This document shows positions 53,022 to 61,200 of a DNA stretch of 64,000 nucleotides, piece after piece; the stretch's first letter is position 1, and each line of letters opens with the position of its first letter. The stretch covers positions 124,001 to 188,000 of the forward strand of contig NZ_SKFG01000004.1 of assembly GCF_004344915.1 (NCBI RefSeq), given 5' to 3'. Below the pieces are notes generated by a model. The model saw only the letters and a program-made list of their open reading frames with translations, had not been told where the DNA came from and did not search any database. The position numbers and the translations under genes are program-made. Origin of the DNA: Paenibacillus albiflavus (lineage in GTDB: Bacteria > Bacillota > Bacilli > Paenibacillales > NBRC-103111).

Positions 53022-53810
53022 TTGGTGAGTGACTTGAATAACGAAAAAATACCGAAGGAAGCGATCCAAGCATTTAAAGTTGTAGAGGAGTTGCTTGGCA
53101 GTGCAATAGTCGGGGTATATCTATTTGGTTCTGCAGTAACTAGTGGCTTACGCATTAATAGTGATGTAGATGTCCTAGTGGTTGTAAATCAAGGTTTGAC
53201 TGAAGTAATTCGCAGAAAACTAACAGACAGACTAATGCATATATCCGGAAAGATAGGAAATTCAGATTCTGTGCGACCACTTGAAGTCACGGTAATAAAC
53301 CATGGAGATGTTGTCCCCTGGCGATTTCCGCCAAAAAATGAATATATCTATGGTGAGTGGCTCAGGGATGAGTTTGAGAATGGACAAATTCAGGAACCAA
53401 CTTATGACCCTGATTTGGCTATTGTTTTAACACAAGTGAGAAAGAATAGCGTTTCTCTTTTTGGTTCTGATGCTTCTGATATACTTGAACCCGTGCCGAT
53501 GACACATATTCGAAGGGCGATTATGGAATCTTTGCCAGGATTAATTGAGGGCATCAAGGGCGACGAACGAAATGTAATTTTAACCCTTGCACGAATGTGG
53601 CTGACAGTGGCTGTTGGTGAAATCTCATCAAAAGATATAGCTGCAGAATGGGCTATACCTCAGTTGCCTAAAGAGCATGCGACTTTACTCAACTTAGCAA
53701 GAAAAGCCTATCGCGGAGAGTATGTTGATAAGTGGGAAGGACTGGATAGCGAGGTAATAGCACTCGTTAATTATATGAAAAACTCTATAGAGTCTTATCT
53801 TAGTATCTGA
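53022..53810 (+). CDS. AadA/ANT(9)-like aminoglycoside nucleotidyltransferase
   Basis: 262-residue enzyme. The nucleotidyltransferase signature GSAVTSGLRINSDVDVLVV (about 39-57, with catalytic Asp pair DVD) and the C-terminal domain TLARMWLTVAVGEISSKDIAAEWA...LPKEHATLLNLARKAYRGE match AadA/ANT(3'')-ANT(9) proteins that adenylate spectinomycin, and in the ANT(3'') case also streptomycin. Length is right for the family. Start TTG 53022 with AAGAGGAG seven bases upstream. Which drug is modified cannot be told. It sits in the accessory cluster with GNATs and the BmrCD exporter. The 228 bases upstream hold no feature I trust. Confidence 0.88.
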   Translation: MVSDLNNEKIPKEAIQAFKVVEELLGSAIVGVYLFGSAVTSGLRINSDVDVLVVVNQGLTEVIRRKLTDRLMHISGKIGNSDSVRPLEVTVINHGDVVPWRFPPKNEYIYGEWLRDEFENGQIQEPTYDPDLAIVLTQVRKNSVSLFGSDASDILEPVPMTHIRRAIMESLPGLIEGIKGDERNVILTLARMWLTVAVGEISSKDIAAEWAIPQLPKEHATLLNLARKAYRGEYVDKWEGLDSEVIALVNYMKNSIESYLSI

Positions 53811-53890
53811 ACATGCTTTGAAAGACTTAAAAACATGTGAAAATAAGAAGAGATTGTGAAGTATTGTACTTAAACAAATGGGTGCGATAG

Positions 53891-54076
53891 TTAGAAAAGC
53901 AAATAGGCCTTTTCGTACATTGTCAAACAACTTTAGTTGAAGAATGGAGAGAACTATTTGGTAACTATTTAGACTTTTCTAAAAACAGAGCAATCTTACT
54001 TTCAGTTAACAGTGAGCTACCAATTGATGAATTAACACTTTGTATTCAAATGGCGTTGACTTATCATAAAAAATAA
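53891..54076 (+). pseudogene. Truncated gene remnant (C-terminal fragment)
   Basis: An open stretch without a start codon or ribosome-binding site reads LEKQIGLFVHCQTTLVEEWR and on to ELPIDELTLCIQMALTYHKK before TAA. The composition is protein-like and the end pattern (SKNRAILLS...LPIDEL...I) recalls the C-terminus of DUF1801-type proteins, but that is weak. An in-frame stop closes it upstream. Probably the tail of a gene lost by deletion. Confidence 0.4.
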
Positions 54077-54304
54077 AGTGCTAAAAAACTCGTTCAACGC
54101 TAATAGTTTAATTATATTTAGATTTGTATAATATCACGCCTGTTGATTAGCCATATATAGGGATTTTTCAATATCCGTATTTATCTAAAAGCATAGAAAT
54201 AGAGACCATCCATTCTGCAGAAAGTTGCCCGAGCAATCAGCGTATGTGCGGGCTTACAGCCGCGATTTTTATCACATACGTACGACATGTTCTGAAAATA
54301 AGTA
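54077..54304 (+). other. Intergenic region with one hairpin
   Basis: About 230 AT-rich bases with no gene. A GCCCG...CGGGC hairpin lies near 54227-54253. Nothing else is recognisable before the bmr promoter. Confidence 0.4.
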
Positions 54305-54334
54305 TTGACAGATTATTTTGAGCAATGTTAGAAT
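54305..54334 (+). promoter_or_regulatory. Promoter of the bmr-type operon
   Basis: TTGACA (54305-54310) and TAGAAT (54329-54334), spacer 18 (17 for TTAGAA). Transcription from here gives a leader of about 335 bases before bmrC. Confidence 0.7.
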
Positions 54335-54402
54335 TCTCAACATCGAGATCAAATGATTTCATAAAAATGGTAATACATTCTGTTTACAAGGAGGGCATTA
54401 AG

Positions 54403-54486
54403 ATGAAATACAATTTACTATTTGATAGGTTCAATAATTTTGCAATTGAATTTCATGTAACCCTTCCTTTGGTGAACGCCAGCTGA
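54403..54486 (+). CDS. 27-residue leader peptide of the bmrCD-type operon
   Basis: ATG behind AAGGAGGG encodes MKYNLLFDRFNNFAIEFHVT then LPLVNAS and TGA. It lies between the promoter and two tandem terminators upstream of a BmrC/BmrD-type exporter, the place occupied by bmrB in B. subtilis, where ribosome stalling by antibiotics relieves attenuation. Bases 54456-54464 (TGTAACCCT), inside this ORF, are exactly complementary to 54538-54546 (AGGGTTACA), the 5' arm of the first terminator, so they can form an antiterminator. The ORF's stop codon lies in a small hairpin (GCTGA/TCAGC). Confidence 0.75.
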   Translation: MKYNLLFDRFNNFAIEFHVTLPLVNAS

Positions 54487-54533
54487 TGGTTTCGTCAGCA
54501 ATGATTACCACGAGGTAAAGTGTCATTAGCGAT

Positions 54534-54572
54534 GCGCAGGGTTACAAGATATTGTAATCGCTGCGCTTTTTT
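54534..54572 (+). terminator. First attenuator terminator before bmrC
   Basis: GCGCAG / CTGCGC outer stem and TTACAA-GATA-TTGTAA inner stem, followed by six T residues. Preceded by hairpin AATGATTACC-ACGA-GGTAA...TCATT (54500-54527). Confidence 0.88.
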
Positions 54573-54585
54573 ATGGTTTATACCG

Positions 54586-54635
54586 AAAAGAGGCGTATCT
54601 TCGTTAGCAATAACGAGGCGATATGTCTCTTTTTT
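54586..54635 (+). terminator. Second attenuator terminator before bmrC
   Basis: AAAAGAG/CTCTTTT, CGTATC/GATATG and TCGTTA-GCAA-TAACGA stack into one long hairpin ending in T residues, 41 bases before the bmrC start. Confidence 0.88.
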
Positions 54636-54675
54636 GTTGCATATAGAACTTAAAGGATTGAAAGGAAGTGACAAC

Positions 54676-56421
54676 ATGTTTGATGTTTTTGTGAAAATGG
54701 GTTGGTTTTTTAAACAGGAGTGGAAGCGTTACGCGATCGCGATATCGATGCTGATGATCGCTAACGTATTCGAGATCATTCCCCCTAAACTGATGGGTAT
54801 GATGATTGATGCTATTCAGCTCGGCACTCTAACGACAAATGTTTATTGGCTGTACATTGGGATCGGGGCTTGTATTGTATTCATCGCTTATGGGGTTAAC
54901 TATACCTGGCATTATAACTTGTTCAGGGGATCTTATCTCGTCGAACGTATTCTGCGTTCCAAATTCATGTCGCAGCTGCTTCGGATGACACCGACCTTCT
55001 ACGAGAAGAATCGTACAGGCGACTTAATGGCAAGAGCGACGAATGACTTGAGAGCGGTGTCCATCACAGTAGGCTTCGGTATTCTAACTTTGGCGGACTC
55101 AACGATGTTCCTGCTGACCATTCTCGTGATGATGGCGGTGTTCATTTCATGGAAGCTGACGCTTGCTGCCTTCTTGCCGCTGCCTCTTATTGCGCTAGCG
55201 ATCAGACATTATGGCTCGAAGATTCATGATCGATTCGACGCGGCTCAGGATGCTTTTGGCAACATGAATGACTCTGTTCTGGAATCTGTTGCAGGTGTCC
55301 GCGTGATTCGAGCCTATGTTCAGGAGCAAGCAGATCAAGCGAGGTTCGAAGAGGTAACCAAGGATGTGTATGCCAAGAATGCGGCTGTTGCCAAAATCGA
55401 TGCCTTATTTGATCCTACGATCAAAGTTCTCGTTGGCTGCTCGTATTTAATTGGACTGGGCTATGGTGCGTATCTGGTTTTTCATAACGAAATTACACTT
55501 GGGGAGCTAATCGCCTTTAACGTATACCTCGGTATGCTAATTTGGCCGATGTTCGCGCTAGGAGAATTAATCAACATTATGCAGCGCGGCGGAGCGTCAC
55601 TTGATCGCGTGAATGAGACATTGTCTTACCCACCGGATGTTCAGGATGCTTCGCATACCGTTGAGGTTGATCGTCCTGAGACGATTGCGTTCCACGACGT
55701 AAGCTTCCGTTACCCATCCTCCGACAAAGAGAATTTGCAGCAGGTTAGCTTTACGCTTAAGCGTGGTGAGACGCTGGGCATTGTAGGGCGAACGGGTGCG
55801 GGCAAGACGACGCTAGTGAAGCAATTGCTTCGTGAATATCCTGTTCCACAGGGCGGTGAAATTACCATAACGGATCAGGAGATTAGTCAGATTGGTATCG
55901 AGCGTCTGCATAGTTGGATCGGTTATGTGCCGCAGGACAGCATGCTGTTTTCCAAAACGGTAATGGAGAATATTCGCTTCGGCAAACATGATGCAACAGA
56001 AGAAGAAGTCTTGCATGCACTTGAGCTGGCTTCATTCCGCCAGGACATCCATGTGCTGCCGAATGGGCTTAATACGCTTGTTGGTGAGAAAGGGATGGCA
56101 TTGTCGGGCGGACAGAAGCAGCGGGTGTCGCTTGCAAGAGCATTGATGGCAGATCCGGATATTCTCATTCTCGATGATGCGATGTCAGCGGTTGATGCAA
56201 GAACAGAAGCAAGGATTATTGATAATATTCGTCGTGAGCGGGCAGGTCGCACGACATTGATTGTGACCCACAGATTATCGGCTGTTCAGCATGCGAATCA
56301 CATTCTGGTGATCGATGAGGGGCAAATTGTCGAAGAGGGCACACATGAGGAGCTGCTTGCACTTGGCGGTTGGTATAAGGAACAATTCGATCGTCAGCAG
56401 ACGGAAGCTAGTTTGGAGTAA
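54676..56421 (+). CDS. bmrC: Heterodimeric multidrug ABC exporter subunit, BmrC type
   Basis: 581-residue exporter half: six-helix membrane domain (1-320) and nucleotide-binding domain. Walker A is GRTGAGKTTL and the signature LSGGQKQR is canonical, but Walker B ends ILILDDAMSA with Asp in place of the catalytic Glu, the mark of the degenerate-site subunit in heterodimers such as BmrCD. ATG 54676 follows AAGGAAGTG; the frame extends upstream to 54520 through the terminators and that part is not coding. Its partner begins 17 bases downstream. Expected to export drugs with BmrD. Confidence 0.9.
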   Translation: MFDVFVKMGWFFKQEWKRYAIAISMLMIANVFEIIPPKLMGMMIDAIQLGTLTTNVYWLYIGIGACIVFIAYGVNYTWHYNLFRGSYLVERILRSKFMSQLLRMTPTFYEKNRTGDLMARATNDLRAVSITVGFGILTLADSTMFLLTILVMMAVFISWKLTLAAFLPLPLIALAIRHYGSKIHDRFDAAQDAFGNMNDSVLESVAGVRVIRAYVQEQADQARFEEVTKDVYAKNAAVAKIDALFDPTIKVLVGCSYLIGLGYGAYLVFHNEITLGELIAFNVYLGMLIWPMFALGELINIMQRGGASLDRVNETLSYPPDVQDASHTVEVDRPETIAFHDVSFRYPSSDKENLQQVSFTLKRGETLGIVGRTGAGKTTLVKQLLREYPVPQGGEITITDQEISQIGIERLHSWIGYVPQDSMLFSKTVMENIRFGKHDATEEEVLHALELASFRQDIHVLPNGLNTLVGEKGMALSGGQKQRVSLARALMADPDILILDDAMSAVDARTEARIIDNIRRERAGRTTLIVTHRLSAVQHANHILVIDEGQIVEEGTHEELLALGGWYKEQFDRQQTEASLE

Positions 56422-56438
56422 GGGAGTGTGATTGAAGA

Positions 56439-58553
56439 ATGAAAGTAGGCAAAAGATTATTTCGATATGCTTGGATGTTCAAGCGAGGATTTATTTTAGC
56501 AATATTAATGTTAGCGGTTACGGTGGCAGCAGAATTAACAGGACCATTCATTGCCAAGTCCATGATCGATGTCCATATTCTTGGAATCGAGAAAAAGTGG
56601 TATGAGCAGCCTGCTGGATCAACAGTTAATGATAAAGCTGTACCTTTTCGCGGTAAAATGTATGTTCGTGAAGATAACCAGAATCCTGATGAAGTTTATG
56701 GGATCGAGGCTTCTGTACTGCAAGTCGGTCGCCAGTTCGCACTGGTGGAATCGGCCGTAACAAGAAATGGTGTTCGTGAGCTTACTAATGGACCGAATGG
56801 TAGTGGTACATTAATCGTGAAGAATGCCGGTGGAGCAGAGGCTGTTCAATATCCAGCCCAAATTCTAACCAATGGAGAGCTGTACGAATTTTATCGTCCA
56901 CAGGTAAATGGGGTTATTACCTTAATGGCGCTGTATATCGGAATTCTGATCTTTGCTTCCATCTTCCAATACGGTCAGCGTTATATTATGCAGATTTCTG
57001 CGAATCGCGTGATTCAGAAAATGCGTATGGATGTTTACCAGCAGGTCCATCGTATGCCTGTTAATTATTTTGATAATTTACCAGCAGGTAAAATTGTTTC
57101 GAGAGTTACGAATGACACGGAAGCGGTCAAAGATTTATTTATTTCGGTATTAACGAATTTTGTTTCTGGATTCATCAATATTATAGGGGTATTCGTTGCC
57201 TTATTCTTATTAGATGTTCGATTGGCCTCAGCTTGCTTAGTCGTCGTTCCGATTCTGTTTGTTTGGATTGTTGGCTACCGTAAGCTTGCTACAAAGTACA
57301 ATCAGATTATTCGTTCGAGACTAAGCGATATGAACGGGATGCTGAATGAATCGATTCAAGGGATGCCAATCATTCGCGCTTTCCGCAGACAGAAAGAATC
57401 AAAGCGTGAGTTTGAGGAATTCAACCAGGATTATTTTAAATATCAAACCAAAATGCTTAAGCTCAACTCCTTAACCTCCCATAATCTTGTTAACATGATT
57501 CGAAATACCGCGTTTACACTGATCATTTGGTATTTTGGCGGGGCGGCGCTCGGTGTGGGGACGGTGCTGTCGGTTGGCGTTATCTATGCCTTTATTGATT
57601 ATTTGAATCGATTGTTCTCTCCGATTACGGGAATTGTGAACCAGTTAGCGCAGCTTGAGCAAGCAAGGGTATCTGCTCAGCGTGTATTCGAGCTTATGGA
57701 TGAAACCGGGCTTGATATTGATAAAGGAGCGCTGCAGCGCTACAAAGGGAATGTGAAGTTCGAGAATGTATCTTTTGCCTACAAAGAGAACGAGTACGTG
57801 CTCAAGGATATTTCGCTTGAAGCTAAGCAGGGGCAGACGGTTGCGCTAGTTGGTCATACGGGCTCAGGCAAAAGCTCGATCATGAATGTGCTGTTCCGTT
57901 TTTATGATGCGTCTCAAGGCTCCATTACGGTGGATGGCATCAATATTCAATCGATTCCAAAGCAGCAGCTTCGCCAGCATATGGGGATCGTATTGCAAGA
58001 TCCGTTTCTGTTCACAGGGACGATTGCGGGGAATGTTAGCTTGAATGATCCATCCATTTCAAGGGAGAAGGTCGAGAAGGCGCTTCGGGATGTTGGGGCA
58101 GACAAGATTCTTAAGAACTTGCCGCAAGGCTTTGATGAGCCGGTGCTGGAGAAGGGAAGCACGTTGTCAGCAGGGCAGAGACAGCTCATTTCATTCGCAC
58201 GGGCGCTTGCCTTCGATCCTGCGATTCTGATTCTGGATGAAGCTACCGCAAGTATTGATACAGAGACGGAGGCGATCATTCAAGAAGCGCTTAATGTCGT
58301 TAAGAAAGGCAGAACGACGTTCATCATTGCGCACCGACTCTCTACGATTCGGAATGCGGATCAAATTCTAGTCCTGCATAGAGGTCAGATTGTGGAGCGT
58401 GGAACGCATGACTCCTTAATGGCGGGAAAAGGTCGCTATTACGGCATGTATCAGCTTCAGCAAGGGCAATCGGTACAGACTGCCGAAACGCATAAGTCCG
58501 ATACATCTGCAAATGCTCCGCTTACAGGGAAGCCAATTGGTTCGACCGTATAA
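56439..58553 (+). CDS. bmrD: Heterodimeric multidrug ABC exporter subunit, BmrD type
   Basis: 704-residue partner. A roughly 100-residue insertion between TM1 and TM2 (about 45-150, including PFRGKMYVREDNQNPDEVYG) corresponds to the extracellular domain known from BmrD. Walker A GHTGSGKSS and Walker B AILILDEATAS, with the catalytic Glu, are intact, while the signature is LSAGQRQL. So the competent ATP site would use this Walker B with the BmrC signature, and the degenerate site the reverse. ATG lies 18 bases after bmrC behind AAGGGAGTG. A C-terminal tail of about 30 polar residues follows the ABC domain. Confidence 0.9.
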   Translation: MKVGKRLFRYAWMFKRGFILAILMLAVTVAAELTGPFIAKSMIDVHILGIEKKWYEQPAGSTVNDKAVPFRGKMYVREDNQNPDEVYGIEASVLQVGRQFALVESAVTRNGVRELTNGPNGSGTLIVKNAGGAEAVQYPAQILTNGELYEFYRPQVNGVITLMALYIGILIFASIFQYGQRYIMQISANRVIQKMRMDVYQQVHRMPVNYFDNLPAGKIVSRVTNDTEAVKDLFISVLTNFVSGFINIIGVFVALFLLDVRLASACLVVVPILFVWIVGYRKLATKYNQIIRSRLSDMNGMLNESIQGMPIIRAFRRQKESKREFEEFNQDYFKYQTKMLKLNSLTSHNLVNMIRNTAFTLIIWYFGGAALGVGTVLSVGVIYAFIDYLNRLFSPITGIVNQLAQLEQARVSAQRVFELMDETGLDIDKGALQRYKGNVKFENVSFAYKENEYVLKDISLEAKQGQTVALVGHTGSGKSSIMNVLFRFYDASQGSITVDGINIQSIPKQQLRQHMGIVLQDPFLFTGTIAGNVSLNDPSISREKVEKALRDVGADKILKNLPQGFDEPVLEKGSTLSAGQRQLISFARALAFDPAILILDEATASIDTETEAIIQEALNVVKKGRTTFIIAHRLSTIRNADQILVLHRGQIVERGTHDSLMAGKGRYYGMYQLQQGQSVQTAETHKSDTSANAPLTGKPIGSTV

Positions 58554-58562
58554 ATCAAAATC

Positions 58563-58607
58563 AAAGCTCGTACTTGGCTAAGGTTAAGCGCCATGTGCGA
58601 GCTTTTG
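58563..58607 (+). terminator. Terminator of the bmrCD-type operon
   Basis: AAAGCTCG / CGAGCTTTT outer stem with inner TGGC/GCCA, 10 bases after the stop. Confidence 0.85.
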
Positions 58608-58688
58608 TATTATAAATTCGCAGGTAGGGCGGCCTTATCTTTTGATTTCAACTTATATAACGTATAATCGCCTTAGAGGTGAAGACAG

Positions 58689-59384
58689 ATGAGAATTAAC
58701 AAATATATGAGTGAGACAGGCATCTGCTCCAGACGTGAGGCAGATCGCTGGATCGAAGCGGGACGTGTAACGATTAACGGAAAGGTTGCTGAATTAGGTT
58801 CAGTTGTAGAAAACGGAGATGATGTAAGGATTGACGGCAGACCGCTTGGCCAGAAACCTAAACAAGTCTATATAGCGCTTAATAAACCAGTGGGTATCAC
58901 TTGTACGACAGAGAGCTCAGTTCGTGGGAATATCGTGGATTTTGTAAATCACGAGGAGCGTATCTTCCCAATTGGTAGATTGGACAAGGATTCAGAGGGA
59001 CTCATTCTGATGACGAATGACGGGGATATCGTCAATAGCATTCTACGAGCCGAGAATAATCATGATAAAGAATACATTGTAACGGTTGATCAACCGATTA
59101 CGCCTTCTTTTCTTAAAGGTATGTCTACAGGGGTGCATATTCTGGGGCAGAGGACCAAACCATGTGAAGTCACTCGCGTGAATGATCGCGTATTCCGCAT
59201 TATACTGACGCAAGGTCTTAACCGCCAAATCAGAAGAATGTGTCAGGCATTCGGCTATAACGTCAAACGCTTGCAGCGTGTGCGTATCATGAACATTGAA
59301 CTTGGCCGCCTTCCTGTAGGTAAATGGCGTGATTTAACACGTGAGGAATTGGACGTTTTATTCAAGTCGATTAATGTAAAGTAA
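58689..59384 (+). CDS. rluF: 23S rRNA pseudouridine synthase, RluF type
   Basis: 231-residue RsuA-family pseudouridine synthase. The N-terminal S4 RNA-binding domain ([20 protein letters not shown]) is followed by the catalytic core, with the Asp of [12 protein letters not shown] (about residue 102) and the [20 protein letters not shown] motif, which with KYMSETG-type spacing points to RluF. RluF isomerises U2604 (and in part U2605) of 23S rRNA. ATG follows TTAGAGGTG with a longish spacer. Single gene with a weak terminator. Confidence 0.9.
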   Translation: MRINKYMSETGICSRREADRWIEAGRVTINGKVAELGSVVENGDDVRIDGRPLGQKPKQVYIALNKPVGITCTTESSVRGNIVDFVNHEERIFPIGRLDKDSEGLILMTNDGDIVNSILRAENNHDKEYIVTVDQPITPSFLKGMSTGVHILGQRTKPCEVTRVNDRVFRIILTQGLNRQIRRMCQAFGYNVKRLQRVRIMNIELGRLPVGKWRDLTREELDVLFKSINVK

Positions 59385-59386
59385 GA

Positions 59387-59430
59387 GAATCAATTTTATA
59401 AATTGATTCAGAGTCAGTTTTATTTCTTTT
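59387..59430 (+). terminator. Terminator of rluF
   Basis: GAATCAATTT / AAATTGATTC stem with a T-rich tract starting 9 bases later; moderate strength. Confidence 0.6.
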
Positions 59431-59451
59431 TACACAGGGCAGGTGGAGAGA

Positions 59452-60150
59452 ATGGATCGCACAGTCTTGATTATTGATGACGATAAAGAACTATGCAATC
59501 TCCTGAGGAAGTGTTTGGAAAATGAGGGCATAACTGCTCAACTGGCCTATACAGGTGCAGACGGCTTGAAACAGGGATTAGATGGAAATTATCACTTAAT
59601 CGTATTGGATGTCATGCTTCCGGAAATGAATGGATTCGATGTATTAAGCGAACTGCGCAAAACGAATCCTGTACCCGTTTTAATGCTGACTGCAAAGGAC
59701 AATGAGTTGGATAAGGTATCTGGACTGCGGTTAGGTGCCGACGACTATCTGACCAAGCCTTTCAGTATCAATGAATTTGTGGCGAGAACGCACTCGCTTA
59801 TTCGCCGTTACACAACGTTAAACAACCATCATCATTCAACGGAAAGAAGTCTGCATTTTAAGGGGCTTAACATTGATGCCAATAATCGAACCGTGGAAGT
59901 TGGCGGAATCCCAGTTGAGTTGACGGGTAAGGAATTTGACCTGTTGTATTTTTTGGCCTCGCATAAGGGACAGGTTTTTACCAAAAAGCAAATTTATCGC
60001 CAAGTTTGGAACGATGATTACGCGTTTGATGATAACAACGTCATGGCCTATATGAGCAAGCTAAGAAAAAAGATTGAAGCGGATGCAGATAAGCCAATCT
60101 ACATTCAAACGGTTTGGGGTGTAGGCTATCGGTTCAGTCAAGAGGTGTGA
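59452..60150 (+). CDS. OmpR-family response regulator of an antibiotic-peptide sensing system
   Basis: 232 residues. The receiver has the acidic triplet DDD at 9-11, acceptor D53 in VLDVMLPEMNG, and the TAKD and TKPF segments. The C-terminal winged helix (VELTGKEFDLLYFLASHKGQ...VWGVGYRF) is OmpR/PhoB type. With the kinase 2 bases downstream it should drive the ABC transporter promoter at 61137-61169. ATG 59452 follows AGGTGG; GTG 59443 lies in that site. Confidence 0.92.
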   Translation: MDRTVLIIDDDKELCNLLRKCLENEGITAQLAYTGADGLKQGLDGNYHLIVLDVMLPEMNGFDVLSELRKTNPVPVLMLTAKDNELDKVSGLRLGADDYLTKPFSINEFVARTHSLIRRYTTLNNHHHSTERSLHFKGLNIDANNRTVEVGGIPVELTGKEFDLLYFLASHKGQVFTKKQIYRQVWNDDYAFDDNNVMAYMSKLRKKIEADADKPIYIQTVWGVGYRFSQEV

Positions 60151-60152
60151 AA

Positions 60153-61082
60153 ATGGACATTACACATGCTTTAGTTGCTTTGATTATTGTCCTTGCCTTG
60201 GCTGTTCTGATGTTATCAGCTTATATCATCTATACAAGGCAGAGCCTGTCTAGAATGCTGAAGGTTTTGGATGATATAGAAAAAGGGAATCATAACCGCA
60301 AAATTTTGCTCAAAGACAAGGAAGCAATTGCAGATATTGGCTATAAGATCAATGATATTGTAGACAACTACAATGCTAGATTTATCGAGCTGAAAGAAGC
60401 GGAGAAGGCCTATAAGCAGCTGCTCACCAGCCTTTCCCATGATGTCCGAACACCCTTAACTTCTTTGATTGGATATTTGGATGCCATTCACAATGAAGTG
60501 GTTAAGGGCGATGAAAAGGATAATTATCTAGATGTAGCCCGCAATAAAGCATACAATCTAAAGGAATTCGTGGATATTCTGTTCGAATGGTTCAAGCTGG
60601 ATTCCAAAGAGCGAACATTTCAATTTGAGAATACGGATATCAATGAGTTAACAAGAGATATACTGACAGACTGGATTCCTGTATTTGATAACAACCGTAT
60701 CGCTTATGAAATCCATATTTTAGATACGGAATGTCAAATTTCACTTGATCCAAACGCCTACACCCGCATAATGAATAATCTCATTCACAACATGCTTGAG
60801 CACAGTGGAGGCGATCGGATCGAGATTGGCGTACATTGCAATCATGATGTTGTTACAATCACGATTTCGGACAATGGCAAAGGAATCGAAAACAAGCATT
60901 TGCCTCATGTATTTGATCGACTGTATAAATGCGATGAATCCCGTACCTATATAGGTAACGGGTTAGGTCTGGCCATCGTAAAAGAACTTGTATCTGCTCA
61001 TCAAGGGAAAATATCGGTTTCGAGTATTCCAAATGAAAAAACGACTTTTACCATAAATCTGCCTCTGATCAAAGCTCTGTGA
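60153..61082 (+). CDS. Sensor histidine kinase of the same system
   Basis: 309-residue kinase with one N-terminal transmembrane helix (ALIIVLALAVLMLSAYIIY), almost no extracellular loop, a HAMP-like linker, H-box SLSHDVRTPLTSLIGYL (His about 107), N-box IMNNLIHNMLEH, and DNGKGI / GNGLGLAIVKEL ATP-binding motifs. Kinases with so little sensing surface often take their signal from a partner ABC transporter or bind the peptide in the membrane. Starts 2 bases after the regulator; GAGGTG site. Its stop codon lies in the following terminator hairpin. Confidence 0.92.
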   Translation: MDITHALVALIIVLALAVLMLSAYIIYTRQSLSRMLKVLDDIEKGNHNRKILLKDKEAIADIGYKINDIVDNYNARFIELKEAEKAYKQLLTSLSHDVRTPLTSLIGYLDAIHNEVVKGDEKDNYLDVARNKAYNLKEFVDILFEWFKLDSKERTFQFENTDINELTRDILTDWIPVFDNNRIAYEIHILDTECQISLDPNAYTRIMNNLIHNMLEHSGGDRIEIGVHCNHDVVTITISDNGKGIENKHLPHVFDRLYKCDESRTYIGNGLGLAIVKELVSAHQGKISVSSIPNEKTTFTINLPLIKAL

Positions 61083-61106
61083 GAAATCACAGGGCTTTTA
61101 TTATTT
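61071..61106 (+). terminator. Terminator after the histidine kinase
   Basis: AAAGCTCTGTGA / TCACAGGGCTTT with a GAAA tetraloop and T-rich tail; the stem includes the kinase stop codon. It separates the regulator-kinase transcript from the transporter operon. Confidence 0.88.
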
Positions 61107-61136
61107 TGGTGTAAAGCTAGAAAAAAACAAGATTTC

Positions 61137-61169
61137 GGCAAGGTTTTGGCAAGGTTTATCTTCTATACT
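61137..61169 (+). promoter_or_regulatory. Response-regulator binding site and promoter of the ABC operon
   Basis: Two exact 10-bp direct repeats GGCAAGGTTT at 61137-61146 and 61148-61157 (11-bp period, one helical turn), over the -35 position of a TATACT (61164-61169) -10. Tandem half-sites replacing the -35 are typical for OmpR/PhoB-type activators. Confidence 0.75.
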
Positions 61170-61200
61170 AAATTTATTAATAGAATAGCAGGTGAAAACA

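Noticed and set aside
54520-54675. N-terminal extension of BmrC
   Set aside because: The frame is open, but it translates the two attenuator hairpins; the real start has AAGGAAGTG upstream at 54676.
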